Assembly (NCBI GenBank): GCA_050945995.1
Contig: JBMNUA010000126.1
Location: forward strand, 1-7,477
DNA length: 7,477 bases
DNA from: RUG11247 sp050945995
GTDB taxonomy: Bacteria; Bacillota; Clostridia; Christensenellales; Aristaeellaceae
Direction: 5' to 3'
Part shown: piece after piece, positions 1-5,895 of the stretch
Layout of the letters: each line of letters starts with the position of its first letter
How positions within the stretch are numbered: the first letter of the stretch is position 1
Position numbers and translations under genes: made by a program
Notes under the pieces: model-generated
Databases searched by the model: none
What the model was told of the DNA's origin: nothing
What the model saw: the letters and a program-made list of their open reading frames with translations, nothing else

Positions 1-95
1 GGCTTGATCTGCCGGGGGCGAATGTGGAAACCGTGTGGGAGGCGCGCGAGGAGGAGATTGCGGAGGCGGTCAGCGCGTTCCTCGCGGAGTTGTAA
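1..95 (+). CDS. C-terminal end of an unidentified protein (partial)
   Basis: An open frame enters from the left edge (first complete codon at position 3) and gives 30 residues before TAA at 93-95, with TAG directly after it in the same frame. The tail begins LDLPGANVETVWEAREEE and continues as an acidic, alanine-rich amphipathic helix ending FLAEL. Codon composition (G/C at third positions) matches the other genes in the window, and the frame stops just before a hairpin that looks like a terminator, so this is probably a real gene end. A C-terminal helix of this type is common, for instance in alpha/beta hydrolases, but 30 residues are not enough to assign a family and I do not. Confidence 0.6.
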   Translation, partial: LDLPGANVETVWEAREEEIAEAVSAFLAEL

Positions 96-113
96 TAGAA
101 AGATTGGTTAAGC

Positions 114-154
114 AAAGCGTGTGCCGGGCGGGTCTCCCCTCCCCCACACGCTTT
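114..154. terminator. Hairpin between convergent genes, probable bidirectional terminator
   Basis: AAAGCGTGTG (114-123) is perfectly complementary to CACACGCTTT (145-154). The 21-base loop can pair further through its GGG and CCC runs (126-132 with 136-143). The hairpin lies between the stop of the left-edge gene (95) and the stop of the minus-strand methyltransferase (185). The A and T triplets at the stem ends give short U-tracts on both strands, but no long T-run follows, so termination strength is uncertain. Confidence 0.6.
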
Positions 155-184
155 AATTACAATGAATGCTCGGGAACATGCCGA

Positions 185-952
185 TCATTCCATCGGTAAA
201 TCCTTCATCAGCTCATACATCATGATCCCGGCGGCGACCGCGGCGTTGAGCGATTCCGCGCCGCCGCGCATGGGCAGTCGATAGCGCGCGGTTGCGAGCG
301 TCTGCACATCCGCCGAGATGCCGCGCGCTTCGCTGCCGATCACGAGCACGATTTTTTCGCCGAGCGGGGCGCGCGCGTAAATATCCGCGCCGTCGAGCGC
401 GGCGCATACGATGGCGTATCCCGCGTCTTTGAGGGCGCGCAAAACGGCGTAAAGCGGTGTGCCGAGGGCATACGGCAGCCGAAACCCCGAGCCCATCGCC
501 GCGCGCTGCACCTTGGGCGACATCGGATCGGCGCAGCCCTCGCCCAATAAAAGCGCTTGAAACCCCGCTGCGTCCGCCGTGCGCCAGATCGTGCCGACGT
601 TTCCGGGGTCCTGCACGCCGTCGAGCGTGACGATGCGATGTGGCAATTGATCCAAAGGCGCGGGCGGCGGCATTTCAAACGCGACGCAGACACCCTGCGG
701 CGTTTTCGTATCGCACACCGCCCGCAGCACTTCCTCGGGCACGATGAAATGATCCCCCGGAATCGTTCGTATGAAGTCCGCCCGCTGCGCAACCGCCAGC
801 GCGGTGCGCGGGACAAGCCCGCTGGCGAGCGCTTCGCGGATCATCACCTCGCCCTCGACGAGAAACAGCCCGCTCTCCTCGCGCCCCGCGCGCTTGGAAA
901 GCCCGCGCAGCGATTGTATCAGCGGGTTTTTTATACTGGTGATCGTATCCAT
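185..952 (-). CDS. TrmH/SpoU-family RNA 2'-O-ribose methyltransferase
   Basis: This 255-residue protein is an S-adenosylmethionine-dependent methyltransferase of the SPOUT class that would modify a ribose 2'-OH in rRNA or tRNA in the cytoplasm. The N-terminal part (about residues 5-92, with FLVEGEVMIREAL at 30-42) resembles the RNA-binding domain of RlmB/TsnR-type enzymes. The catalytic trefoil-knot domain shows all three family motifs: motif 1 DGVQDPGNVGTIWRTAD (111-127, with N118 and R124), motif 2 VIGSEARGIS (204-213), and motif 3 RLPMRGGAESLNAAVAAG (225-242, with S234, L235 and N236). The length is normal for the family. The ATG at 950-952 is preceded by GGAGG with 6-base spacing. The gene appears monocistronic, with its own promoter. 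The target nucleotide cannot be read from sequence; an RlmB-like or YsgA-like 23S rRNA target is possible. Confidence 0.93.
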   Translation of the reverse strand: MDTITSIKNPLIQSLRGLSKRAGREESGLFLVEGEVMIREALASGLVPRTALAVAQRADFIRTIPGDHFIVPEEVLRAVCDTKTPQGVCVAFEMPPPAPLDQLPHRIVTLDGVQDPGNVGTIWRTADAAGFQALLLGEGCADPMSPKVQRAAMGSGFRLPYALGTPLYAVLRALKDAGYAIVCAALDGADIYARAPLGEKIVLVIGSEARGISADVQTLATARYRLPMRGGAESLNAAVAAGIMMYELMKDLPME

Positions 953-977
953 CCTAGCCCTCCATCCTTATGCGGAC

Positions 978-1006
978 ATTATACAACGCTTCCGCGCGCC
1001 GCGCAA
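978..1006 (-). promoter_or_regulatory. Promoter of the TrmH-family methyltransferase gene
   Basis: On the minus strand a perfect TATAAT -10 box (978-983) lies 17 bases downstream of TTGCGC (1001-1006), which keeps only the TTG of the -35 consensus. Transcription would start near 971, giving a leader of about 19 bases that holds the GGAGG ribosome-binding site. The -10 is convincing; the -35 is weak. Confidence 0.55.
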
Positions 1007-1061
1007 GCTGTAGAACTCCGAATGATACTACGATACAGGGGCATAAATGTACGGAGAAACC

Positions 1062-1133
1062 ATGCAAGAGTATGTTAACCGCGCAGGTTTTGCACCATTT
1101 TGGCGCAGCAACACAAACGTATCAGGAAGTTAA
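1062..1133 (+). CDS. Possible 23-codon small ORF upstream of serC
   Basis: An ATG at 1062 follows GGAG (1053-1056) at 5-base spacing and opens a 23-codon frame that begins MQEYVNRAGFAPFW and ends in TAA at 1131-1133. Three of its last seven residues are serine (AGC, TCA, AGT), which would be a suggestive composition for a leader peptide of a serine operon. However, the obvious serC promoter lies downstream of it (1144-1172), and I find no convincing promoter that would transcribe it. An in-frame ATG at 1047 could extend it by five codons. A chance ORF is more likely than a gene. Confidence 0.15.
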   Translation: MQEYVNRAGFAPFWRSNTNVSGS

Positions 1134-1143
1134 TGAAAACCGA

Positions 1144-1172
1144 TTGTCAATTTGAGGGAAGTCCGATATAAT
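1144..1172 (+). promoter_or_regulatory. Promoter of the serC-serA-DUF1015 operon
   Basis: TTGTCA (1144-1149) and TATAAT (1167-1172) are separated by exactly 17 bases: 5 of 6 and 6 of 6 matches to the vegetative consensus. Transcription should start near 1179, leaving a leader of about 22 bases that is essentially only the ribosome-binding site. There is thus no room for a riboswitch, T-box or attenuator between this promoter and serC. Any regulation would need to act on initiation. Confidence 0.82.
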
Positions 1173-1201
1173 CGTATCGAATGATCAATGGAGGTGTATT
1201 T

Positions 1202-2287
1202 ATGCAGCGCGTATATAACTTCGCGGCCGGCCCGTCCACGATGCCCGAAGCGGCGCTCCGAAAGGCCGCGGAGGAGCTTTTGTCCTTTGGTTCTACCGGC
1301 ATGTCTGTGATGGAGATGAGCCACCGCGCAAAGATGTATATTGACATATTCGACGAGACCGAGTCGCTCGTGCGCGAGCTGATGCAGGTGCCGGATTCCC
1401 ACGCCGTCCTCTTTCTGCACGGCGGCGCGATGGGTCAGTTCTCCGCCGTGCCCATGAACCTGATGGGCGGAAACGGGCGTGCCGACTACATCGACTCCGG
1501 GAATTTCGCGCACAATGCCATGGTCGAGGCGCAAAAATACGGCGAGGTGCGCTGCGTCGCGTCCTCGAAGGACGAGGGCTATGTGCGCATCCCCGAGATC
1601 GACCCCGCAGCATTCGATCCGGACGCAGATTATCTGCACATCACGACGAACAACACAATTTTCGGCACGCGGTTCGATGCGCTGCCCGATACGGGGGATG
1701 TGCCGCTGGTTGCGGATATGTCGTCCAACATCCTGAGCGAGACATATGATGTCAGCAGGTTCGGCGTGATCTACGCCGGCGCACAGAAGAACATCGGTCC
1801 TGCGGGCTTCGCGCTCGTGATCGTCAACAAAGACCTGTTCGGGCGCGCGCTGCCCACCACCCCCGGCATCCTCAACTGGAAGACGCAGACCGAAAAGGGC
1901 AGCATGCTCAACACGCCGCCCACCTATTCGATCTACCTCGCGGGCCTTTGCCTCAAATGGCTCAAGTCGATCGGCGGCGTTGCGGCGATCGAGCAGATCA
2001 ACATCGAAAAGGCGAACCTTCTCTATGAAACGATCGACGAATCCGCGTTCTACCGCGCGGTCGTCGCGGACGGGCGATACCGCTCGCGCATGAACGTCAC
2101 GTTCAACACGCCGTCCAAGGAGTTGGACGCTGAATTTGCGAAGGCGGCGGGCGCGGCGGGGCTTGCGAACCTCAAGGGGCACAGGCTCGTGGGCGGCATA
2201 CGCACCAGCATCTACAACGCCATGCCCGTGGAGGGCGTGCAGGCGCTTGTCGAATTTATGAAGAAATTTGAAATGGAGCATCGATGA
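1202..2287 (+). CDS. serC: Phosphoserine aminotransferase SerC
   Basis: SerC is a PLP-dependent class V aminotransferase that converts 3-phosphohydroxypyruvate and glutamate to O-phosphoserine and 2-oxoglutarate, the second step of serine synthesis; it can also act in vitamin B6 synthesis in some bacteria. The 361-residue length matches the family. Family signatures include the N-terminal YNFAAGPSTMP, GSTGMSVMEMSHR, the HGGAMGQFSAVPMN loop, the PLP-ring aspartate D172 in VADMSSN, and the Schiff-base lysine K196 in YAGAQKNIGPAG, followed by the conserved TPPTYSIY. The C-terminal KGHRLVGGIRTSIYNAMP, which holds a substrate-binding arginine region, is intact. I chose ATG 1202 over the in-frame ATG at 1181 because GGAGGT (1190-1195) sits 6 bases before it and the protein then begins at the normal family N-terminus. 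It is the first gene of the serine operon and overlaps serA by 4 bp. Confidence 0.97.
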   Translation: MQRVYNFAAGPSTMPEAALRKAAEELLSFGSTGMSVMEMSHRAKMYIDIFDETESLVRELMQVPDSHAVLFLHGGAMGQFSAVPMNLMGGNGRADYIDSGNFAHNAMVEAQKYGEVRCVASSKDEGYVRIPEIDPAAFDPDADYLHITTNNTIFGTRFDALPDTGDVPLVADMSSNILSETYDVSRFGVIYAGAQKNIGPAGFALVIVNKDLFGRALPTTPGILNWKTQTEKGSMLNTPPTYSIYLAGLCLKWLKSIGGVAAIEQINIEKANLLYETIDESAFYRAVVADGRYRSRMNVTFNTPSKELDAEFAKAAGAAGLANLKGHRLVGGIRTSIYNAMPVEGVQALVEFMKKFEMEHR

Positions 2288-3468
2288 TGATTACAATCAA
2301 AACACTCAACTCGATCTCGCCCGTGTATGCCGATGTGCTCCCGGCGGATCGCTACGACGTGACCGCGGACGCGGAGCATGCGGACGCGATCATCGTGCGC
2401 AGCGCGGATATGCACGCCTATCCGCTCGACGCGGATACCCTGTGCGTCGCACGCGCGGGCGCGGGCTACAACAACATCCCCGTGGACGATTACGCGGTGC
2501 GCGGCGTCGTCGCGTTCAACACGCCGGGCGCGAACGCGAACGCGGTCAAGGAGCTTGCGATCGCGGGCATGCTGCTCTCCTCGCGCAAGGTGGTCGAGGC
2601 GATCAACTGGTGCGGCACGATCAAGGACAAGGGCGACGCGGTGGAAGCGCTCGTCGAAAAGGGCAAAAACCAATTCGTCGGACCGGAGCTCGCGGGCAAG
2701 ACGCTGGGCGTGATCGGGCTGGGCGCGGTCGGCAGGCTCGTCGCGAATACCTCCGTCGCGCTCGATATGGATGTGCTCGGGCACGACCCGTTCATCTCCG
2801 TGGACAACGCGTGGCTGCTCTCCCGCGCGGTCAAACACTCCACGAATTTGGACGAGATGCTCGCTGAATGCGACTATCTATCCGTTCACATTCCGCTCAC
2901 GGGCAAGACGAAGCACATGTTCAACGCAGAGTTGATCGCGAAGATGAAGCCGAGCGCGGTGCTCATGAACTTCTCGCGCGGCGGACTTGTTGATAACGCC
3001 GCCGTGAAAGATGCGCTCGCCGCCGGCAAGCTGCGCGCCTACGTCACCGATTTTCCGACGGCGGATTTGATCGGCGTGGAGGGCGTCATCTGCATCCCGC
3101 ATCTGGGCGCGTCCACGCCCGAGAGCGAGGACAACTGCGTGATCATGGCGTCGCGCCAGATCAAGCGCTACCTCGAGTGCGGGTCGATCGAAAATTCGGT
3201 GAACTACCCGGATTGCCCGCTCGGTCCGGTGACAGAGCCGCGGCTACTGATCCTCCACAAGAACATCCCGAACGTATTGCAGACGGTGCTCAAGCTTGTC
3301 ACGGAGTCCGAGGAGAACTTGAACATCGACAACATGACGAACAAATCCCGCGGTGCATACGCGGTGACGGTGCTTGATTTCAACCACAAGCCGAGTGACG
3401 CGCTCGTCGAGCGGATTGCGTCGCTGCTCACGACATACCGGGTACGGCTGTTTTCGGAGGGCGTGTAG
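2284..3468 (+). CDS. serA: D-3-phosphoglycerate dehydrogenase SerA, short ACT-domain type
   Basis: SerA uses NAD to oxidise 3-phosphoglycerate to 3-phosphohydroxypyruvate, the committing step of serine synthesis. This 394-residue protein has the D-2-hydroxyacid dehydrogenase fold: split substrate domain (ARAGAGYNNIPVD near 58-70), Rossmann motif GLGAVG (145-150), NAD-selecting acidic residue D168 in GHDP, substrate/catalytic arginine R232 in FSRGGLVD, and catalytic histidine H273 in PHLGAST. A C-terminal ACT domain (about 320-391, HKNIPNVLQTV then NIDNMTNKSRGAYAVTVLDF) suggests serine feedback. The loop that normally reads DVFPTEP is shortened to DFPTAD, so the catalytic glutamate is either replaced by D261 or lost. 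The ATG overlaps the serC stop (ATGA), with GGAG at 2275-2278; a second ATG at 2287 is an alternative start. The operon context supports SerA over other hydroxyacid dehydrogenases. Confidence 0.93.
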   Translation: MMITIKTLNSISPVYADVLPADRYDVTADAEHADAIIVRSADMHAYPLDADTLCVARAGAGYNNIPVDDYAVRGVVAFNTPGANANAVKELAIAGMLLSSRKVVEAINWCGTIKDKGDAVEALVEKGKNQFVGPELAGKTLGVIGLGAVGRLVANTSVALDMDVLGHDPFISVDNAWLLSRAVKHSTNLDEMLAECDYLSVHIPLTGKTKHMFNAELIAKMKPSAVLMNFSRGGLVDNAAVKDALAAGKLRAYVTDFPTADLIGVEGVICIPHLGASTPESEDNCVIMASRQIKRYLECGSIENSVNYPDCPLGPVTEPRLLILHKNIPNVLQTVLKLVTESEENLNIDNMTNKSRGAYAVTVLDFNHKPSDALVERIASLLTTYRVRLFSEGV

Positions 3469-4704
3469 ATGGCGGGCAGATACCGCGCGCCCGGCTTTTC
3501 ATCGGGCGAGATACTGCTCCCCGCCCCGCATGTGGACATGGCAAAATGGGCGGTGATCGCCTGTGATCAGTTTACATCGCAACCCGAATACTGGGCGGAG
3601 GCGGAGCGCATCGTTGGGGATGCGCCCTCCGCGCTGCGGCTCACGCTGCCGGAAATTTATCTTAGCGAAAGCGAGGCGCGCGTGCAGGCGATCCGCGCGT
3701 CGATGCGTGAATACCTTGATGCAAGGCATCTCGCAACCGGGGTGTCGGACGGGTTTGTGCTTGTCGAGCGCGCGACCGACGCTGGGAACAGGCTCGGGCT
3801 TGTCGGGCTGATCGACCTGGACGAATACGACAGCACGGCGGGCGCAAAGACGCTCGTTCGCCCCACGGAGGGCACGATCCCGGAGCGCGTGCCGCCGCGC
3901 GCGCGGATTCGCGCGGGCGCGCCGATGGAGCTTCCGCATGTGATGATGCTGATCGACGATCCCGCGCAGACGGTGATCGAAGCGCTGTATGCCGAGCGGG
4001 ACGCGTTATCCAAACGCTATGATTTTGAGCTGATGCTCGGCGGCGGGCATCTCGCCGGTTGGGCGGTCGAGGGCGATGCCGCGGGCAGAGCGGCGGACGC
4101 GCTTTCCGCGCTCCACGCGAAGTCGCGCGGGCTTCTGTACGCGGTAGGCGACGGCAACCACTCGCTGGCGGCGGCGAAGCATTGCTGGACGGAGATCAAA
4201 CGGGCATTGCCCGCGGGCGAGGCGGCGAACCACCCCGCGCGCTGGGCGCTGGTGGAGCTTGTCAACATCCATTGCCCCGCACTTGTGTTTGAGCCGATCC
4301 ACCGCATCGTCAAGGGCGTGGACGCGCAGGCGCTCGCCCGCGCATACGAGACATACCTTCAATCGCGCGGCATACAGCCCCGCACGGGCGCGGATGTGCG
4401 CATGATCGCCGCGGGCGTCGAGCGCGGGTACGGCTTTGACCGCCACCCGCTCGCGGATTTGCAGCAGTTCCTCGATTCCTATGTCGCCGCGCATCCGAAC
4501 GCCGAGATCGACTACATCCACGGCGAGGCGGATTTGCGCGCGCTCGCGGGCGCATCGGGCGCAGGCTTTCTCTTGCGGTCGATCGACAAATCGGAGCTCT
4601 TTCCGTTCATCGCCGATCAGGGCGTGCTGCCCCGCAAGGCGTTTTCCATGGGCGAAGCGCGCGACAAGCGGTACTATCTCGAAGCGCGCATGCTCGCCGA
4701 CTGA
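3469..4704 (+). CDS. DUF1015 family protein, third gene of the serine operon
   Basis: This 411-residue protein belongs to the DUF1015 family (PF06245), whose biochemical function I do not know. No signal peptide or membrane segment is seen, so it is probably cytoplasmic. Recognisable conserved blocks are an N-terminal PAPHVDMAKWAVIACDQFTSQPEYW, RPTEGT (131-136) with ERVPPRARIR, MELPHVMMLIDD (153-164), and the glycine-rich YAVGDGNHSLAAAKHCW centred on G227-D-G-N-H-S232. Clusters of Asp, His and Arg in these blocks look like an active site. The gene begins on the base after the serA stop codon, with GGAGGG at 3456-3461 and 7-base spacing, so it is very likely translated from the serC-serA mRNA. 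It ends before a terminator. A link to serine or phosphoserine metabolism is inferred from context alone; the window holds no HAD-type phosphoserine phosphatase. Confidence 0.9.
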   Translation: MAGRYRAPGFSSGEILLPAPHVDMAKWAVIACDQFTSQPEYWAEAERIVGDAPSALRLTLPEIYLSESEARVQAIRASMREYLDARHLATGVSDGFVLVERATDAGNRLGLVGLIDLDEYDSTAGAKTLVRPTEGTIPERVPPRARIRAGAPMELPHVMMLIDDPAQTVIEALYAERDALSKRYDFELMLGGGHLAGWAVEGDAAGRAADALSALHAKSRGLLYAVGDGNHSLAAAKHCWTEIKRALPAGEAANHPARWALVELVNIHCPALVFEPIHRIVKGVDAQALARAYETYLQSRGIQPRTGADVRMIAAGVERGYGFDRHPLADLQQFLDSYVAAHPNAEIDYIHGEADLRALAGASGAGFLLRSIDKSELFPFIADQGVLPRKAFSMGEARDKRYYLEARMLAD

Positions 4705-4740
4705 CAAAGAAACCACCGATACATCCGAATCACAGGCGCG

Positions 4741-4782
4741 CCTCCGGCATAGCATATAGCATTGCGATGCCGGAGGTTTTCT
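4741..4782 (+). terminator. Terminator of the serine operon, overlapping the next gene's ribosome-binding site
   Basis: CCTCCGGCAT (4741-4750) pairs perfectly over 10 bp with ATGCCGGAGG (4767-4776), with a 16-base loop and TTTTCT after it (4777-4782). That is the form of an intrinsic terminator, 36 bases after the DUF1015 stop. The 3' arm contains GGAGG (4772-4776), which sits 6 bases before the carboxypeptidase ATG at 4783 and is its only visible ribosome-binding site. In any readthrough transcript the hairpin would bury that site. The T-run is short (four Ts), so partial readthrough is plausible. Confidence 0.72.
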
Positions 4783-5895
4783 ATGAGGCGAATGCTGTTC
4801 TTGATGCTCATACTCGCGCTGATGTCCGCATGTGCGGGCGCGGAGGAGGAATTCATCCTCGAGGCGCGCGGCGCCGTTTTGATCGAAGCGGCCAGCGGGC
4901 GCGTTTTGTTTGCGCACAACGAGCGCGAGATGCTGCCCATCGCGTCCACGACGAAGGTGATGACCTGCTTGGTCGCGCTGGAGCACGCATCGCTTTCCGA
5001 GCGCGTCGTCGCGAGCGCGAACGCGCACGGCACGCCGGGGACGTCGATCTTCCTATCGCTGGGCGAAGCGCTCACCATGGAGGAGATGCTGTACGGGCTG
5101 ATGCTGCGCAGCGGGAACGACGCCGCCATCGCCATTGCGGAGCATGTGGCGGGCACGGAGGAGGCGTTTGCGGAGATGATGAACGCGCGCGCGGCGCTGA
5201 TCGGCGCGGATGCACATTTTGTCAACGCGCACGGGCTGGACGCGGAGGGGCATCAGGCGTCCGCGCTCGCCATGGCGCAGATCCTGCGCGCGGCGCTTGA
5301 GATCGAGGATTTTGCGCGCATCAGCGCGACGGAGCGCAAAATCATCCCCTGGCACGGTAATCCATACGATCGCGCGCTCGTCAACAAAAATCGGCTGCTG
5401 ACTTCCTACGAGGGCGCGACGGGCGGCAAGACGGGCTTTACCACGCGCGCCGGGCGCTGCCTTGTGTTTTCGGCGGAGCGCGATGGCATACGGCTCATCG
5501 GCGCGGTGCTCAACTGCCCTGCATGGTTCGATGCCGCGGAATGGCTGCTCGATTATGGATATGAAAATTATCAGTTTGAGATGTTGTACGGGAAGGGCGA
5601 TGTCGTTGCCGCCGTCGAGGTCGCGGGCGGGCGGGCGCGCGAAGTTCATGTGATCGCCGCCGAGACGCTCGCGTTCCCCTTGGCGCATCACGAGGATTAT
5701 GAGCTTGCGCTCGATATCAGCGATCCGGTCAAAGCGCCGGTGCATGCCGGGGATGTGGCGGGGTATGCCGTTGTGTATGTGGGCGGCGAGGAGATTGCGA
5801 AGACCGCGCTTTTGTACGAGAGCGATGTGCCCGCAAACAGCATGGAAGCCGCCCTGCGGCGGCTGATCGGCATGTGGCCGCTCCTCGCATCATAA
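4783..5895 (+). CDS. D-alanyl-D-alanine carboxypeptidase, PBP5/DacF type (peptidase S11)
   Basis: This penicillin-binding enzyme removes the terminal D-alanine from peptidoglycan pentapeptides outside the cytoplasmic membrane, limiting cross-linking. The 370-residue protein starts with a signal peptide (MRR, then a hydrophobic stretch to residue 16) and an AGA/EEE cleavage site after A20; C17 gives a poor lipobox (MSAC), so lipidation is less likely. All three serine-transferase motifs are present: S55-T-T-K58 with the nucleophile S55 and base K58, S110-G-N112, and K216-T-G218 in GGKTGFTT. A beta-rich PBP5 C-terminal domain (about 265-355) follows. The C-terminal helix MEAALRRLIGMWPLLAS could associate with the membrane. 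ATG 4783 is chosen over an upstream TTG (4762) because it gives a clean signal peptide and has GGAGG 6 bases before it. No separate promoter is convincing. The paralogue name (dacA, dacB or dacF) cannot be fixed. Confidence 0.93.
   Translation: MRRMLFLMLILALMSACAGAEEEFILEARGAVLIEAASGRVLFAHNEREMLPIASTTKVMTCLVALEHASLSERVVASANAHGTPGTSIFLSLGEALTMEEMLYGLMLRSGNDAAIAIAEHVAGTEEAFAEMMNARAALIGADAHFVNAHGLDAEGHQASALAMAQILRAALEIEDFARISATERKIIPWHGNPYDRALVNKNRLLTSYEGATGGKTGFTTRAGRCLVFSAERDGIRLIGAVLNCPAWFDAAEWLLDYGYENYQFEMLYGKGDVVAAVEVAGGRAREVHVIAAETLAFPLAHHEDYELALDISDPVKAPVHAGDVAGYAVVYVGGEEIAKTALLYESDVPANSMEAALRRLIGMWPLLAS

Noticed and set aside
1181..1201. Upstream in-frame ATG as the serC start
   Set aside because: It lies just after the predicted transcription start and before the ribosome-binding site, and would add seven residues (MINGGVF) not expected at the family N-terminus; the GGAGGT site points to 1202.
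1130..2281. A 383-codon open frame antisense to serC
   Set aside because: It lies almost entirely inside serC, is rich in Arg, His, Val and Asp as expected for the antisense of a high-GC3 gene, and shows no family motif, whereas serC is unmistakable.
2212..2838. A 208-codon minus-strand frame opposite the serC-serA junction
   Set aside because: Composition typical of an antisense shadow (runs of Arg, Asp, His, Val) and no ribosome-binding site or motif that would compete with serA.
4799..4850. Lipoprotein signal in the carboxypeptidase (C17)
   Set aside because: The residues before C17 are M-S-A, a poor lipobox, and a good signal peptidase I site (AGA/EEE) lies three residues later; PBP5-type enzymes are not normally lipoproteins.
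4006..5028. A 340-codon minus-strand frame covering the ends of DUF1015 and the carboxypeptidase
   Set aside because: It spans the terminator and two recognised genes, has arginine-rich low-complexity composition and no recognisable domain; it is a GC-driven shadow frame.
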